Positions 8,483 to 15,244 of a stretch of DNA of 50,781 nt are shown here, piece by piece. The position numbers and the translations under genes are program-made. The DNA lies in assembly GCA_041686915.1 (NCBI GenBank), contig JAWLDB010000004.1, positions 1-50,781 on the forward strand, given 5' to 3'. How positions within the stretch are numbered: the stretch's first letter is position 1; each line of letters begins with the position of its first letter. The notes beneath the pieces were generated by a model. It saw only the letters and a list, made by a program, of their open reading frames with translations. It was not told the origin of the DNA and did not search any database. Source of the stretch: JAWLDB01 sp041686915 (lineage in GTDB: Bacteria; Bacillota; UBA994; UBA5500).

Positions 8483-9784
8483 ATGCTCGAGAGAATTGAA
8501 CAGATAGCTGACTCGCTGCAACCAACACTAGTGGAGATCCGTCGTGACTTCCATAAGTACGCCGAATCAGCATGGACCGAGTTCCGTACCGCGTCACTAA
8601 TTGCTCGCCGGTTGATTGATTTGGGCTATGAAGTAAAGCTTGGCCGTGAGGTCGTGAAAGACGAAGACCGCATGGGGCTGCCATCAGAGCAGGAACTGGA
8701 GAAGCACTATCAGCGTGCTGTTGAGCAGGGAGGGGACCAGGAGTTCCTGCCGTTGCTCAAGGGCGGTTTCACCGGCGTTGTAGGCATCCTACGCTGCGGG
8801 GAAGGTCCGGTAATCGGAATGCGTTTTGATATCGACGCTGTAGACATGGCTGAGTCCCAAGCACCAGACCATCGCCCGGTACAGGAAGGGTACGTGTCAG
8901 TAAATCCGGCTGCCATGCACTCATGTGGACATGACGGGCATGCTACCATCGGCCTGGGTGTGGCTGAGACTTTGGTGCATATCAAGGACCAACTAACCGG
9001 CACCATCAAGCTAGTGTTCCAACCGGCTGAAGAGGGGGTCCGTGGCGCCAAGGCGGTTGTCGGTTCCGGAATCCTCGATGATGTCCAGTATATGTTTGCT
9101 TCCCACCTGGGTAGCGGCGTGAAAACTGGCACTATCACCTGTGGCCGCGAGGGCTTCCTGGCCACTTCCAAATTTGATGCATTCATAAAGGGTGCACCAG
9201 CTCACGCTGGAGGCAGCCCACAAGGCGGACACAACGCAATGTTAGCAGCGGCTACGGCTGTACTCAACCTATACGCCATTCCACGGCACAGCAAGGGCGC
9301 TACCCGCATCAACGTCGGCAGGCTCAACGCCGGCACCGGGCGCAACGTCATTCCACCAGTGGCCCATCTGGCTATCGAAACCCGCGGGCTAACCAGCGAG
9401 TTGAACGATCATATGTACAACTACGCTATGCGCATACTGGAGAATGCAGCGGCGATGCACGGCTGCACAGTAGAGGTCAAGGCTATGGGCGGGGCAAGGA
9501 GCGGGGCAAGCACCCCTGAACTGGTCGATCGCGTACGCAATCTCGCTGTACAGATTAGCGACTTCACTAACGTACCGGATGGCAACCGCCAGGGTGGCGG
9601 CAGTGAGGACTACACTTACATGATGGAGCGCGTGCAGCAAAACGGTGGCCAGGCAACTTTCCTCAGCGTTGGTGCCGATTATAACGGCGCCGGGCACCAC
9701 ACTGCCGAATTTGATTTCGATGAAATAGCTATGAAGGGCGCTGTCAAGCTGTTCGTGGCAGCAGCACTTGACCTGATGCGATAG
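8483..9784 (+). CDS. M20 family amidohydrolase, AbgA-like (p-aminobenzoyl-glutamate hydrolase subunit A type)
   Basis: Zinc amidohydrolase of the M20D group, 433 residues. The N-terminal stretch RRDFHKYAESAWTEFRTASL and the LGREVV..RMGLP segment match the AbgA subgroup closely (compared from memory with E. coli AbgA, 436 residues). Metal and catalytic motifs: FDIDAVD, HSCGHDGH (C148, H150, H153), FQPAEEGVRGA (E183/E184), AHAGGSPQGGHNA, and GGSEDYTYMM plus GAGHH near the C-terminus. Start: the GTG at 8474 overlaps the Shine-Dalgarno GGAGG (8470-8474); the ATG at 8483, 8 nt downstream, is preferred. In E. coli AbgA and AbgB work as a heteromer; here the AbgB-like gene is 4.5 kb away with its own signals. 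Confidence 0.9.
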   Translation: MLERIEQIADSLQPTLVEIRRDFHKYAESAWTEFRTASLIARRLIDLGYEVKLGREVVKDEDRMGLPSEQELEKHYQRAVEQGGDQEFLPLLKGGFTGVVGILRCGEGPVIGMRFDIDAVDMAESQAPDHRPVQEGYVSVNPAAMHSCGHDGHATIGLGVAETLVHIKDQLTGTIKLVFQPAEEGVRGAKAVVGSGILDDVQYMFASHLGSGVKTGTITCGREGFLATSKFDAFIKGAPAHAGGSPQGGHNAMLAAATAVLNLYAIPRHSKGATRINVGRLNAGTGRNVIPPVAHLAIETRGLTSELNDHMYNYAMRILENAAAMHGCTVEVKAMGGARSGASTPELVDRVRNLAVQISDFTNVPDGNRQGGGSEDYTYMMERVQQNGGQATFLSVGADYNGAGHHTAEFDFDEIAMKGAVKLFVAAALDLMR

Positions 9785-9801
9785 GCATAAAACAGCACAA
9801 G

Positions 9802-9829
9802 AAAAGAGACCGGTTGCCCGGTCTCTTTT
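9802..9829. terminator. Bidirectional intrinsic terminator
   Basis: A 12-bp perfect stem AAAAGAGACCGG / CCGGTCTCTTTT with a TTGC loop carries an A-run on the left and a T-run on the right, so it can end both the plus-strand abgA-like transcript and the minus-strand FMN-binding-protein transcript. Confidence 0.85.
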
Positions 9830-9841
9830 AATTTCGTATTG

Positions 9842-10936
9842 CTATTTGCGAGGAGCGTTCTCCAGAGCTTTGGTGATTGCCTCGATCAAGGCCTCGCTTG
9901 TGTAGGTAGCACCTGAAACGGTGTCGACTTCTACAGTCTGCTTTTCAATCACTGCAGCCGGGATTCCATCAAACGCTGGGTCTGACACATACTCTGTTTC
10001 CTTGTGGGAGATTACCTTGATGCTGAGAACCTTGCCACCGGCAACTTCCACGCTGACCTTAACTGGTCCGTTAAACCCTTCACCTTCGGCAGTGTAAGTC
10101 CCGTCAGCTACGGCATCAATCTTCAGACTGGTATCAGGGATAGCCGCTTTAACAGCTTCCATGATAGCGTCACTGGTAACAGTAGCACCAGCAACAGCAT
10201 CAACCTTCCAGTTCTGACCCGCCACGATTCGCTTCGGAATCTCTGTAGCAGCCTCATCAGCTACCTCAGGGGTATCCTTGTGCTTGGCCTTGACAGCCGT
10301 AATCTTGCCGCCCTGGACAGTCACTTCCACCTCGACCGGGTTCTTGAAGCCCTGGGCAGTACCAACGTAAACGCCATCCGCCACCTTGGCCAAATCAAAA
10401 CCGTCATCGGCAGTTCCAACGACGTAAGTCTGATAAGCTGCCATAGCCTTGCTGACAATGGTAGTAACAGCCCTGGAAGAAATAGTTGCACCTTGTATAA
10501 GGTCTACATCCTTGCCAGGAACCAACTTGCTCTCAGTCGTCTTGCCTAAAAACTGACCGAGGAAAGACGGCTGCAGTGCCCTTGTACCGATACCGATGGT
10601 TTCTTCGTGCTCAGTGACACCAATATCTTTCACCTTGCCTTCAGCATCGATGCCGACAAGCACCTGCATGGTTCCGCCATATCCGCCACCTTCGCCAACA
10701 ACCACTGCGCCGACAGTCTCTGATCCGTCCCAAGCGACAAAGTAGCGTACATCTTCTTCAACTACTTCTTCAAACCGCTCCGCATCAGGAAGCAGTCTCT
10801 GCATACTCTTGATAAACTCTCTTTCCTGACTTTGAGCGATAATCGGTTGCGTTACGGCATTGGTGAAGGCTAATGAGGCTGCCGCAATCGCACAGACTAG
10901 TGCCAGAGTTAAACTGAGTTTTAGTAAGTCGCGCAT
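9842..10936 (-). CDS. Exported RnfG-like protein with three FMN-binding domains
   Basis: 364 residues. The N-terminal hydrophobic segment (about 6-27) resembles the signal anchor of RnfG/NqrC, placing the rest outside the membrane. Three FMN-binding domains follow, each ending in a GAT-type attachment motif: QGATISS (T151), AGATVTS (T252) and SGATYTS (T344). In RnfG/NqrC the Thr of S-G-A-T-x-(S/T) is covalently linked to FMN by the flavin transferase ApbE, so up to three flavins per chain are predicted. The first domain is RnfG-like; the last two are shorter repeats of each other. No other rnf genes or apbE are in the window, so it acts alone or with distant partners in extracytoplasmic electron transfer. 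Start supported by AAGGAGG on the minus strand. Confidence 0.87.
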   Translation of the reverse strand: MRDLLKLSLTLALVCAIAAASLAFTNAVTQPIIAQSQEREFIKSMQRLLPDAERFEEVVEEDVRYFVAWDGSETVGAVVVGEGGGYGGTMQVLVGIDAEGKVKDIGVTEHEETIGIGTRALQPSFLGQFLGKTTESKLVPGKDVDLIQGATISSRAVTTIVSKAMAAYQTYVVGTADDGFDLAKVADGVYVGTAQGFKNPVEVEVTVQGGKITAVKAKHKDTPEVADEAATEIPKRIVAGQNWKVDAVAGATVTSDAIMEAVKAAIPDTSLKIDAVADGTYTAEGEGFNGPVKVSVEVAGGKVLSIKVISHKETEYVSDPAFDGIPAAVIEKQTVEVDTVSGATYTSEALIEAITKALENAPRK

Positions 10937-11112
10937 AGTAGGCCTCCTTAAGGTTCATTACCCAGACTACTCTTCTATATTACAATAATTCGGGGTAAGA
11001 TACCATCCCTCTTTAATGGAATGCTTGTTACCACAATTATCATTCAGCAAGAAAACTAAAGCTTCATATAGCACTGAGTCTGCAGGAATTTGGCAAACGT
11101 TAGCGAATTGTG

Positions 11113-11141
11113 TTGTAAAAGCGCGAAGTATGCTCTAGAAT
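11113..11141 (+). promoter_or_regulatory. Probable sigma-A promoter of the first small coiled-coil gene
   Basis: TTGTAA (11113-11118), a 17-bp spacer and TAGAAT (11136-11141) lie 65 bp upstream of the ATG at 11207. Its position inside the longer open frame argues that translation does not begin at 11090. Confidence 0.5.
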
Positions 11142-11206
11142 GGACATCTCGTGATGAAGACTTTTCGATTTTTATCGCAGGTGCGCTATATGAGAGGGGT
11201 ATTCAC

Positions 11207-11503
11207 ATGGAAGACCTGCTGCAAAAGATTCTGGTTAAACTTGAGGGACTAGGCCAGAAGATTGACTTACTGGAAACCGGACAGACAAATCTGGCTCGCA
11301 GGCTGGACGCTATTTTCTCGCAGGTGGCGGAACTGACCGAGAGTCGACATGCTGACAGTATAGAAGTGAGTGTGCTTTGCAGTGAGGTAGCACATCTATC
11401 GACTGTGCACAAAGAGCAGGCTGCCGTCTTGGAAAAACTATCGTTCCGCTCTATGAAGCAGGAAGCAGAACTGAACGCCTTACGCCAATCCGCAGAAGCA
11501 TAA
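11207..11503 (+). CDS. Small coiled-coil protein, function unknown
   Basis: 98 residues from the ATG at 11207 (MEDLLQKILVKLEGLGQKID..). I do not recognise a family. The sequence is almost wholly heptad-like (KILVKLEGLGQKIDLLETG, LARRLDAIFSQVAEL, LSTVHKEQAAVLEKLSF), predicting a long coiled coil and no membrane segment. The chosen start has GAGAGGGG upstream and a promoter at 11113-11141; the longer frame from 11090 has neither. A strong terminator follows, so it is monocistronic. A second small coiled-coil gene lies 330 bp downstream on the same strand; the two proteins are not obviously similar beyond composition. Confidence 0.7.
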   Translation: MEDLLQKILVKLEGLGQKIDLLETGQTNLARRLDAIFSQVAELTESRHADSIEVSVLCSEVAHLSTVHKEQAAVLEKLSFRSMKQEAELNALRQSAEA

Positions 11504-11525
11504 GTCATTTGCATTTAGTTACATT

Positions 11526-11557
11526 AATAACCCGGCTGTTGCCGGGTTATTTGTTTT
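11526..11557 (+). terminator. Intrinsic terminator after the first coiled-coil gene
   Basis: The 11-bp stem AATAACCCGGC / GCCGGGTTATT with a TGTT loop is followed by TGTTTT. Confidence 0.85.
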
Positions 11558-11833
11558 CTACATACATCAGCTCATGGTTTTAATAAAATCTTAACATATT
11601 CCAGCCAATATTTTAAGCTAAGCGGACAACAGGTGAGCATACAGGCGTATTTGCGACCTAAATAAGCGCCATCCACTACTATGGATGTTTATCCGGTCGT
11701 ATACCGAAAGATTTGATTGCATGAATAGACAGAGTATTATATCATGTATACATCAAGGTGTCGAAAATTGGCGTTACGTTATTTTGCGCAAATTTTACTA
11801 TGATATAAAAGAGACACATTTGGAGGAGGCGTA
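11558..11833 (+). promoter_or_regulatory. Intergenic region with a Spo0A-box-like site and AT-rich promoter area
   Basis: No gene is seen in these 276 bases. TGTCGAA at 11759-11765 is an exact match to the Spo0A box. About 40 bp further on lies the AT-rich TTTTACTATGATATAAAAG with -10-like TATGAT and TATAAA hexamers, then the Shine-Dalgarno of the gene at 11834. This is compatible with Spo0A control of that gene, but a single 7-mer match is weak evidence. Confidence 0.35.
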
Positions 11834-12151
11834 ATGATGCAGTATAGAACAGTAGAAGAGATGGAACAGTTGCTTGCCAGGTTGCTCATTGATAAAGACC
11901 GGATAGCACAGCAGGTGGATGAGTGTAAAGACTCAATAGATGATATCTCCATTCGTATGAACCTGCTTGGGACGGTAGTCAGAAGTAATGCTGATTTGAA
12001 AAAGGAGTATCAAGAACGCATTGAGCAGCAGCGTACACAGGTAATAAGGCTTGAAAACGAGATTGCAGAGCGGAGCGATCGCATTGCTGAGATCCGGAAA
12101 CAGTTGCACCGAGCGCGTCAAACGCAGAGCAATCGCATTGCCTGTTCATAA
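11834..12151 (+). CDS. Small coiled-coil protein, function unknown
   Basis: 105 residues, highly charged and heptad-patterned: EEMEQLLARLLIDKDRIAQQVDECKDSIDDISIRMNLL, then KKEYQERIEQQRTQVIRLENEIAERSDRIAEIRKQL, predicting two coiled-coil segments joined at the central LLGTVVRSN. No membrane segment or recognised domain. The Shine-Dalgarno GGAGGAGG precedes the tandem ATGs at 11834 and 11837. Single gene between a long AT-rich upstream region and a strong terminator. A possible Spo0A box upstream hints at stationary-phase or sporulation control; function cannot be named. Confidence 0.75.
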   Translation: MMQYRTVEEMEQLLARLLIDKDRIAQQVDECKDSIDDISIRMNLLGTVVRSNADLKKEYQERIEQQRTQVIRLENEIAERSDRIAEIRKQLHRARQTQSNRIACS

Positions 12152-12161
12152 CGATACCTTC

Positions 12162-12188
12162 AAAGGCGCCCGAGGGCGCCTTTTTTTA
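12162..12188 (+). terminator. Intrinsic terminator after the second coiled-coil gene
   Basis: The 9-bp perfect stem AAAGGCGCC / GGCGCCTTT with a CGAG loop runs into a seven-base T-tract. Confidence 0.9.
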
Positions 12189-12221
12189 TTGAGAGCGTCG
12201 CTTCCAGAAGGTGGACCAGCA

Positions 12222-12320
12222 ATGTGGCGTGACCAATTGGTACCCTTGCTCGTTATAGTCTTGGTGGCTAGCGCGTATTACAGATTGAATACGATTTGGA
12301 GTGGCAAGGAAGATGCTTGA
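12222..12320 (+). CDS. Putative 32-residue single-TM small protein
   Basis: A short frame encodes MWRDQLVPLLVIVLVASAYY followed by RLNTIWSGKEDA. The hydrophobic stretch of about 15 residues (PLLVIVLVASAYY) is flanked by charged ends, as in small single-span membrane proteins. AAGGTGG lies 7 nt before the ATG. It sits between the terminator at 12162-12188 and the NamZ-like gene, so it would need its own promoter, and I see no strong one. Translation is plausible but unproven. Confidence 0.35.
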   Translation: MWRDQLVPLLVIVLVASAYYRLNTIWSGKEDA

Positions 12321-12337
12321 ACCGGCCAGGCGAAACA

Positions 12338-12393
12338 GACGGTAAATGCGTTCATGGAAGGGGGACCGAAACCTTTCTCCGGATAATGCCGTC
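12338..12393 (+). other. Possible structured leader upstream of the NamZ-like gene
   Basis: GACGGTA (12338-12344) can pair with TGCCGTC (12377-12383, one G-U), and TGCGT (12347-12351) with ACGCA (12389-12393). These helices interleave and would form a pseudoknot around an inner GGAAGG..CCTTTC hairpin. It does not match a riboswitch class I know. Chance complementarity is possible. Confidence 0.2.
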
Positions 12394-12482
12394 AAAATAC
12401 GCAAGCAGACTTCTTCCGAGAATACCGGGTTACTGCCCCAGCTGCTGAACAATAGAGCAACTCAAGACAGAGGAGAGAAGAG

Positions 12483-14036
12483 ATGAGGAAACTATTAGCG
12501 GTATTGGCGATCCTAGCTGTGACCATGGCGTTGCCATCCCGCCACATGGCAGTGGCTAAGACTCCCCAGTTCAAGCTGGGCAACGAAGTATTGATTGAAC
12601 GCTTCCAACACTTGATAACCGGCAAGCGAGTAGGCCTGGTAACCAACCAGAGTGGGGTGAACAGCCTAGGCGTCAGTACCATCGACGTGTTGGTGAACGA
12701 TCCGACCGTACAGCTTACAGCACTTTATGGACCCGAGCACGGCATCGATGGAAAAGCCAAGGCCGGAGCTTACGTAGAGTCGTATACGCACCCGACCCTC
12801 AACATCCCCGTCTACAGCCTGTATGGCGCCACCAGGACTCCCACAGCCGAGATGCTGCAGCACATTGACGTATTGCTGTTTGATGTGCAGGATGTTGGTT
12901 CGCGCACCTACACTTACATGTCTACCATGAACTACGCCATGAAGGCTGCCGCGCGCGACGGCAAGCCAATCATCATTCTGGACCGGCCAAACCCGGTAGG
13001 CGGACAGATAGTGGATGGACCAGTACTGGAGGAGCCCTACGAAACCTTCGTCGGTGTTGATACTTTGCCGATGGCGCACGGAATGACCGCCGGTGAGTTG
13101 GCCCGCTTCTTTAACCGTGAAATCAACGCAGACCTGACCGTGATCCCTATGCAGGGATATACCCGCGATATGGTGTTCCAGGACACCGGGCTCACCTGGG
13201 TTGCTACTTCTCCTAATATACCAGACATAGACTCGGTGTTTGGTTACATGGCCACGGGCCTCGGCGAAGGCACCGGCATATACCAGGGTGACAAGTTCAA
13301 ATGGATTGGCGGGAAGGGCATCGATGCCAACCGTTTTGCCCAGTTGTTGAACAGCGCAGGCCTACCAGGAGTCAGGTTCGTCCCTGAGATGATGGGTTCA
13401 GCCGGAGGGGTCAGGCTGCAAATCACCGACTATCGGCGCTTCAACCCTGCCAGAACGGGCTTCTACGCTATGGCATATGCCAAACAGCTGAACAATTTTA
13501 AGATCCCGGGCAGCGGTACCATGTTTGAGAAAATCATGGGCACCAATCAAGTAGGCACATGGTTGGCCCAAGGGCTTTCGCCTCAGCAGCTAGTCGCTCG
13601 CTACACACCGGCCCTGGAGCAGTTCAAGCGGGACCGGGAAAAGTACCTGATCTACGGCTATTTCAACCGTCCAGGCAAGCTGAGTGTAGTCGTGAACGAA
13701 GTTCCCATTTTCTTTGACTCAGAACCCTTCATCGACCAGAGCAAGCGCACGATCGTGCCCCTACGGGCGATTGTTGAAGCTTTGGGAGCTCAGGTTGAGT
13801 GGCATGAAGCTACCAGCGAAATCACAGTGGTGAAGGGGGACCAGACGATTAAGTTCAAACTGTGGAGTAAGACCGCCTTCATCAACGGCGTACCCAAGCA
13901 GATGGATACTGTGCCGGTAATCCGCAATGCCCGTACGATGGTGCCTGTCAGATACATCAGCGAGTTCCTCGGAGCGACAGTGGATTGGACAGATAGTACC
14001 CGCAGTGTGACGGTTGATTATACCGAACTCCCATAA
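12483..14036 (+). CDS. Secreted NamZ-like exo-beta-N-acetylmuramidase (DUF1343/GH171) with CuAO_N-like C-terminal domain
   Basis: 517 residues. The signal peptide MRKLLAVLAILAVTMALPS.. (about 1-26) directs export. Residues about 30-395 form a DUF1343 (NamZ, formerly YbbC) domain: GKRVGLVTNQSGV, LYGPEHGIDG, VPVYSLYG-type segment, LLFDVQDVGSRTYTY, ILDRPNPVGG, MAHGMTAGELA, GLGEGTGIYQ, and YFNRPGK-type end. NamZ of Bacillus removes terminal MurNAc from peptidoglycan fragments during wall recycling. Residues about 397-515 carry a copper-amine-oxidase-N-like module (VVNEVPIFFDSEPF, PLRAIVEALGA, VPVRYISEFLGATVDW), commonly found as a wall-associated domain in clostridial secreted proteins and not implying copper. 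Start supported by GAGGAGA upstream. Single gene followed by a strong terminator. Confidence 0.88.
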   Translation: MRKLLAVLAILAVTMALPSRHMAVAKTPQFKLGNEVLIERFQHLITGKRVGLVTNQSGVNSLGVSTIDVLVNDPTVQLTALYGPEHGIDGKAKAGAYVESYTHPTLNIPVYSLYGATRTPTAEMLQHIDVLLFDVQDVGSRTYTYMSTMNYAMKAAARDGKPIIILDRPNPVGGQIVDGPVLEEPYETFVGVDTLPMAHGMTAGELARFFNREINADLTVIPMQGYTRDMVFQDTGLTWVATSPNIPDIDSVFGYMATGLGEGTGIYQGDKFKWIGGKGIDANRFAQLLNSAGLPGVRFVPEMMGSAGGVRLQITDYRRFNPARTGFYAMAYAKQLNNFKIPGSGTMFEKIMGTNQVGTWLAQGLSPQQLVARYTPALEQFKRDREKYLIYGYFNRPGKLSVVVNEVPIFFDSEPFIDQSKRTIVPLRAIVEALGAQVEWHEATSEITVVKGDQTIKFKLWSKTAFINGVPKQMDTVPVIRNARTMVPVRYISEFLGATVDWTDSTRSVTVDYTELP

Positions 14037-14044
14037 TGGACAAC

Positions 14045-14080
14045 AAAAGAGCCAGGGCTGTGAAGCTACTGGCTCTTTTA
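14045..14080. terminator. Bidirectional intrinsic terminator
   Basis: The 11-bp stem AAAAGAGCCAG / CTGGCTCTTTT with a 13-base loop containing a small GCT/AGC pairing has an A-run and a T-run. It lies just after the NamZ-like gene and before the 3' end of the convergent gene. Confidence 0.85.
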
Positions 14081-14158
14081 CTATGCTATGCTCTGTTCCA
14101 AGCAACCAAGTCACGCATACTAGAACAATCCGTTACCAGCTACCATCGAAATCGGTAC

Positions 14159-15148
14159 CTAGCCGATTATCTCAACCTTAGGGTTCTTAATCACCCAGTC
14201 CAGATGCGTATTGGCCGGGTTGGTGCCTCCGTAAAAGAAATCATCACCGATACCGAAGTGGCAGGTAGTCTGCAGGCACTCATCCGCACCTATCATCCCG
14301 GTTGGCTGGCCCTGTGACAGGCCAAAACCCAGCTCGATCACCAGGCGGTCAGCCTTGCCATAAGGTTCAAAGCAGCGTTTTAGCCTGGCAGCAATGTCAC
14401 CTCCGGTAATCTCAGTTGCATAACCGTCTTCCACCCGAATGTGTACCGGCTCATCCACCAGACCTAAGGGATCTACCAGGCCGGCGCTAGGTGTGCCAAA
14501 CTCACCGACCGTCACGTCTACCACAAGCTTGCCCTGGGCAGACCCTTGAACGACGCCAAAGGTGATCTCGGCAGGTGGGAGAAAAGCGTGCCGGTTTTCC
14601 CCGCTGACTTGGCAGGGGAGGACGAACGGGTCCATCACCTGCAACGAGATGTCGGTTCCACCAGGTGCAGTAATGCGCAGCTTGCGACCTGAAAGTTGCT
14701 CCCTGTCCTTAATAACGGCACTTACAGAGTCAACCGGAGTAAGCAAGTGTTGAAGCAGTGCATCTACCGGATAACGCTGACGAACTACACCAGAGATACC
14801 CTTGAAGTTCTGGGGTGAGCGCAAGTTGGGGAAGATGCGGAAAAAGGGAAGGTCGCGCGCAATCCCGTCTGAGAATACCGACAGCACCATGTCCCGATCG
14901 CCTAGGGTTTCTAAAATGCGGGCCACAGGCTGCAAATCCTCCTCACTGTATTTGTCTCCCGGCAGCAGCATGAGGAAGGGCTTTAGCCCGAGCTCAGTCG
15001 CTACTTGTACATAGGCGTCACAAAGCCACTTTCGTCCCGGATCAGAAAAAATCCAAACCCTGTCGCACCTGTCTGCGGATAGAAAGATAACCAATGAGTG
15101 CCGGGCGCTCGCCAAGGCCTCAGTAAAGTCCGGCATGTGTTTATTCAT
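14159..15148 (-). CDS. Aminopeptidase T (M29)-like protein
   Basis: 329 residues, cytoplasmic, no signal. The C-terminal part has the pattern of leucyl aminopeptidase/aminopeptidase T family proteins (COG2309): LVIELGFGLSQGQPTGMIGADECLQTTCHFGIGDDFFYGG followed by NTHLDWVIKNPKVEI, giving candidate metal ligands in the ELGFG Glu, the ADE Glu, TCH His, GDD Asp and the THLD His/Asp. The same fold is used by some ring-opening dioxygenases, so the reaction is not certain. The N-terminal half (sugar-phosphate/flavodoxin-like strands, VWIFSDPGRKW) is more divergent. Start ATG at 15148 has GGAGG 9 nt upstream. It stands alone between a terminator and the minus-strand DUF445 gene, about 100 bp downstream of it. 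Confidence 0.75.
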   Translation of the reverse strand: MNKHMPDFTEALASARHSLVIFLSADRCDRVWIFSDPGRKWLCDAYVQVATELGLKPFLMLLPGDKYSEEDLQPVARILETLGDRDMVLSVFSDGIARDLPFFRIFPNLRSPQNFKGISGVVRQRYPVDALLQHLLTPVDSVSAVIKDREQLSGRKLRITAPGGTDISLQVMDPFVLPCQVSGENRHAFLPPAEITFGVVQGSAQGKLVVDVTVGEFGTPSAGLVDPLGLVDEPVHIRVEDGYATEITGGDIAARLKRCFEPYGKADRLVIELGFGLSQGQPTGMIGADECLQTTCHFGIGDDFFYGGTNPANTHLDWVIKNPKVEIIG

Positions 15149-15244
15149 AGCTTATTACCTCCAAGAAGTGTAGTACAAGTATATTGAAGCATATCTCCAA
15201 GCGGCCGGTAAGGGACGGTATAGGGCTGAATGCAAACTCTACCC

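Noticed and set aside
12321..12482. c-di-AMP (ydaO) or c-di-GMP (GEMM) riboswitch before the NamZ-like gene
   Set aside because: Fragments such as GGGGGACC and ACGCAAGC recall these aptamers, but the conserved GACAGCTAAC-type block of ydaO and the GGCAAACC/GACGCAAAGC pair of GEMM are missing.
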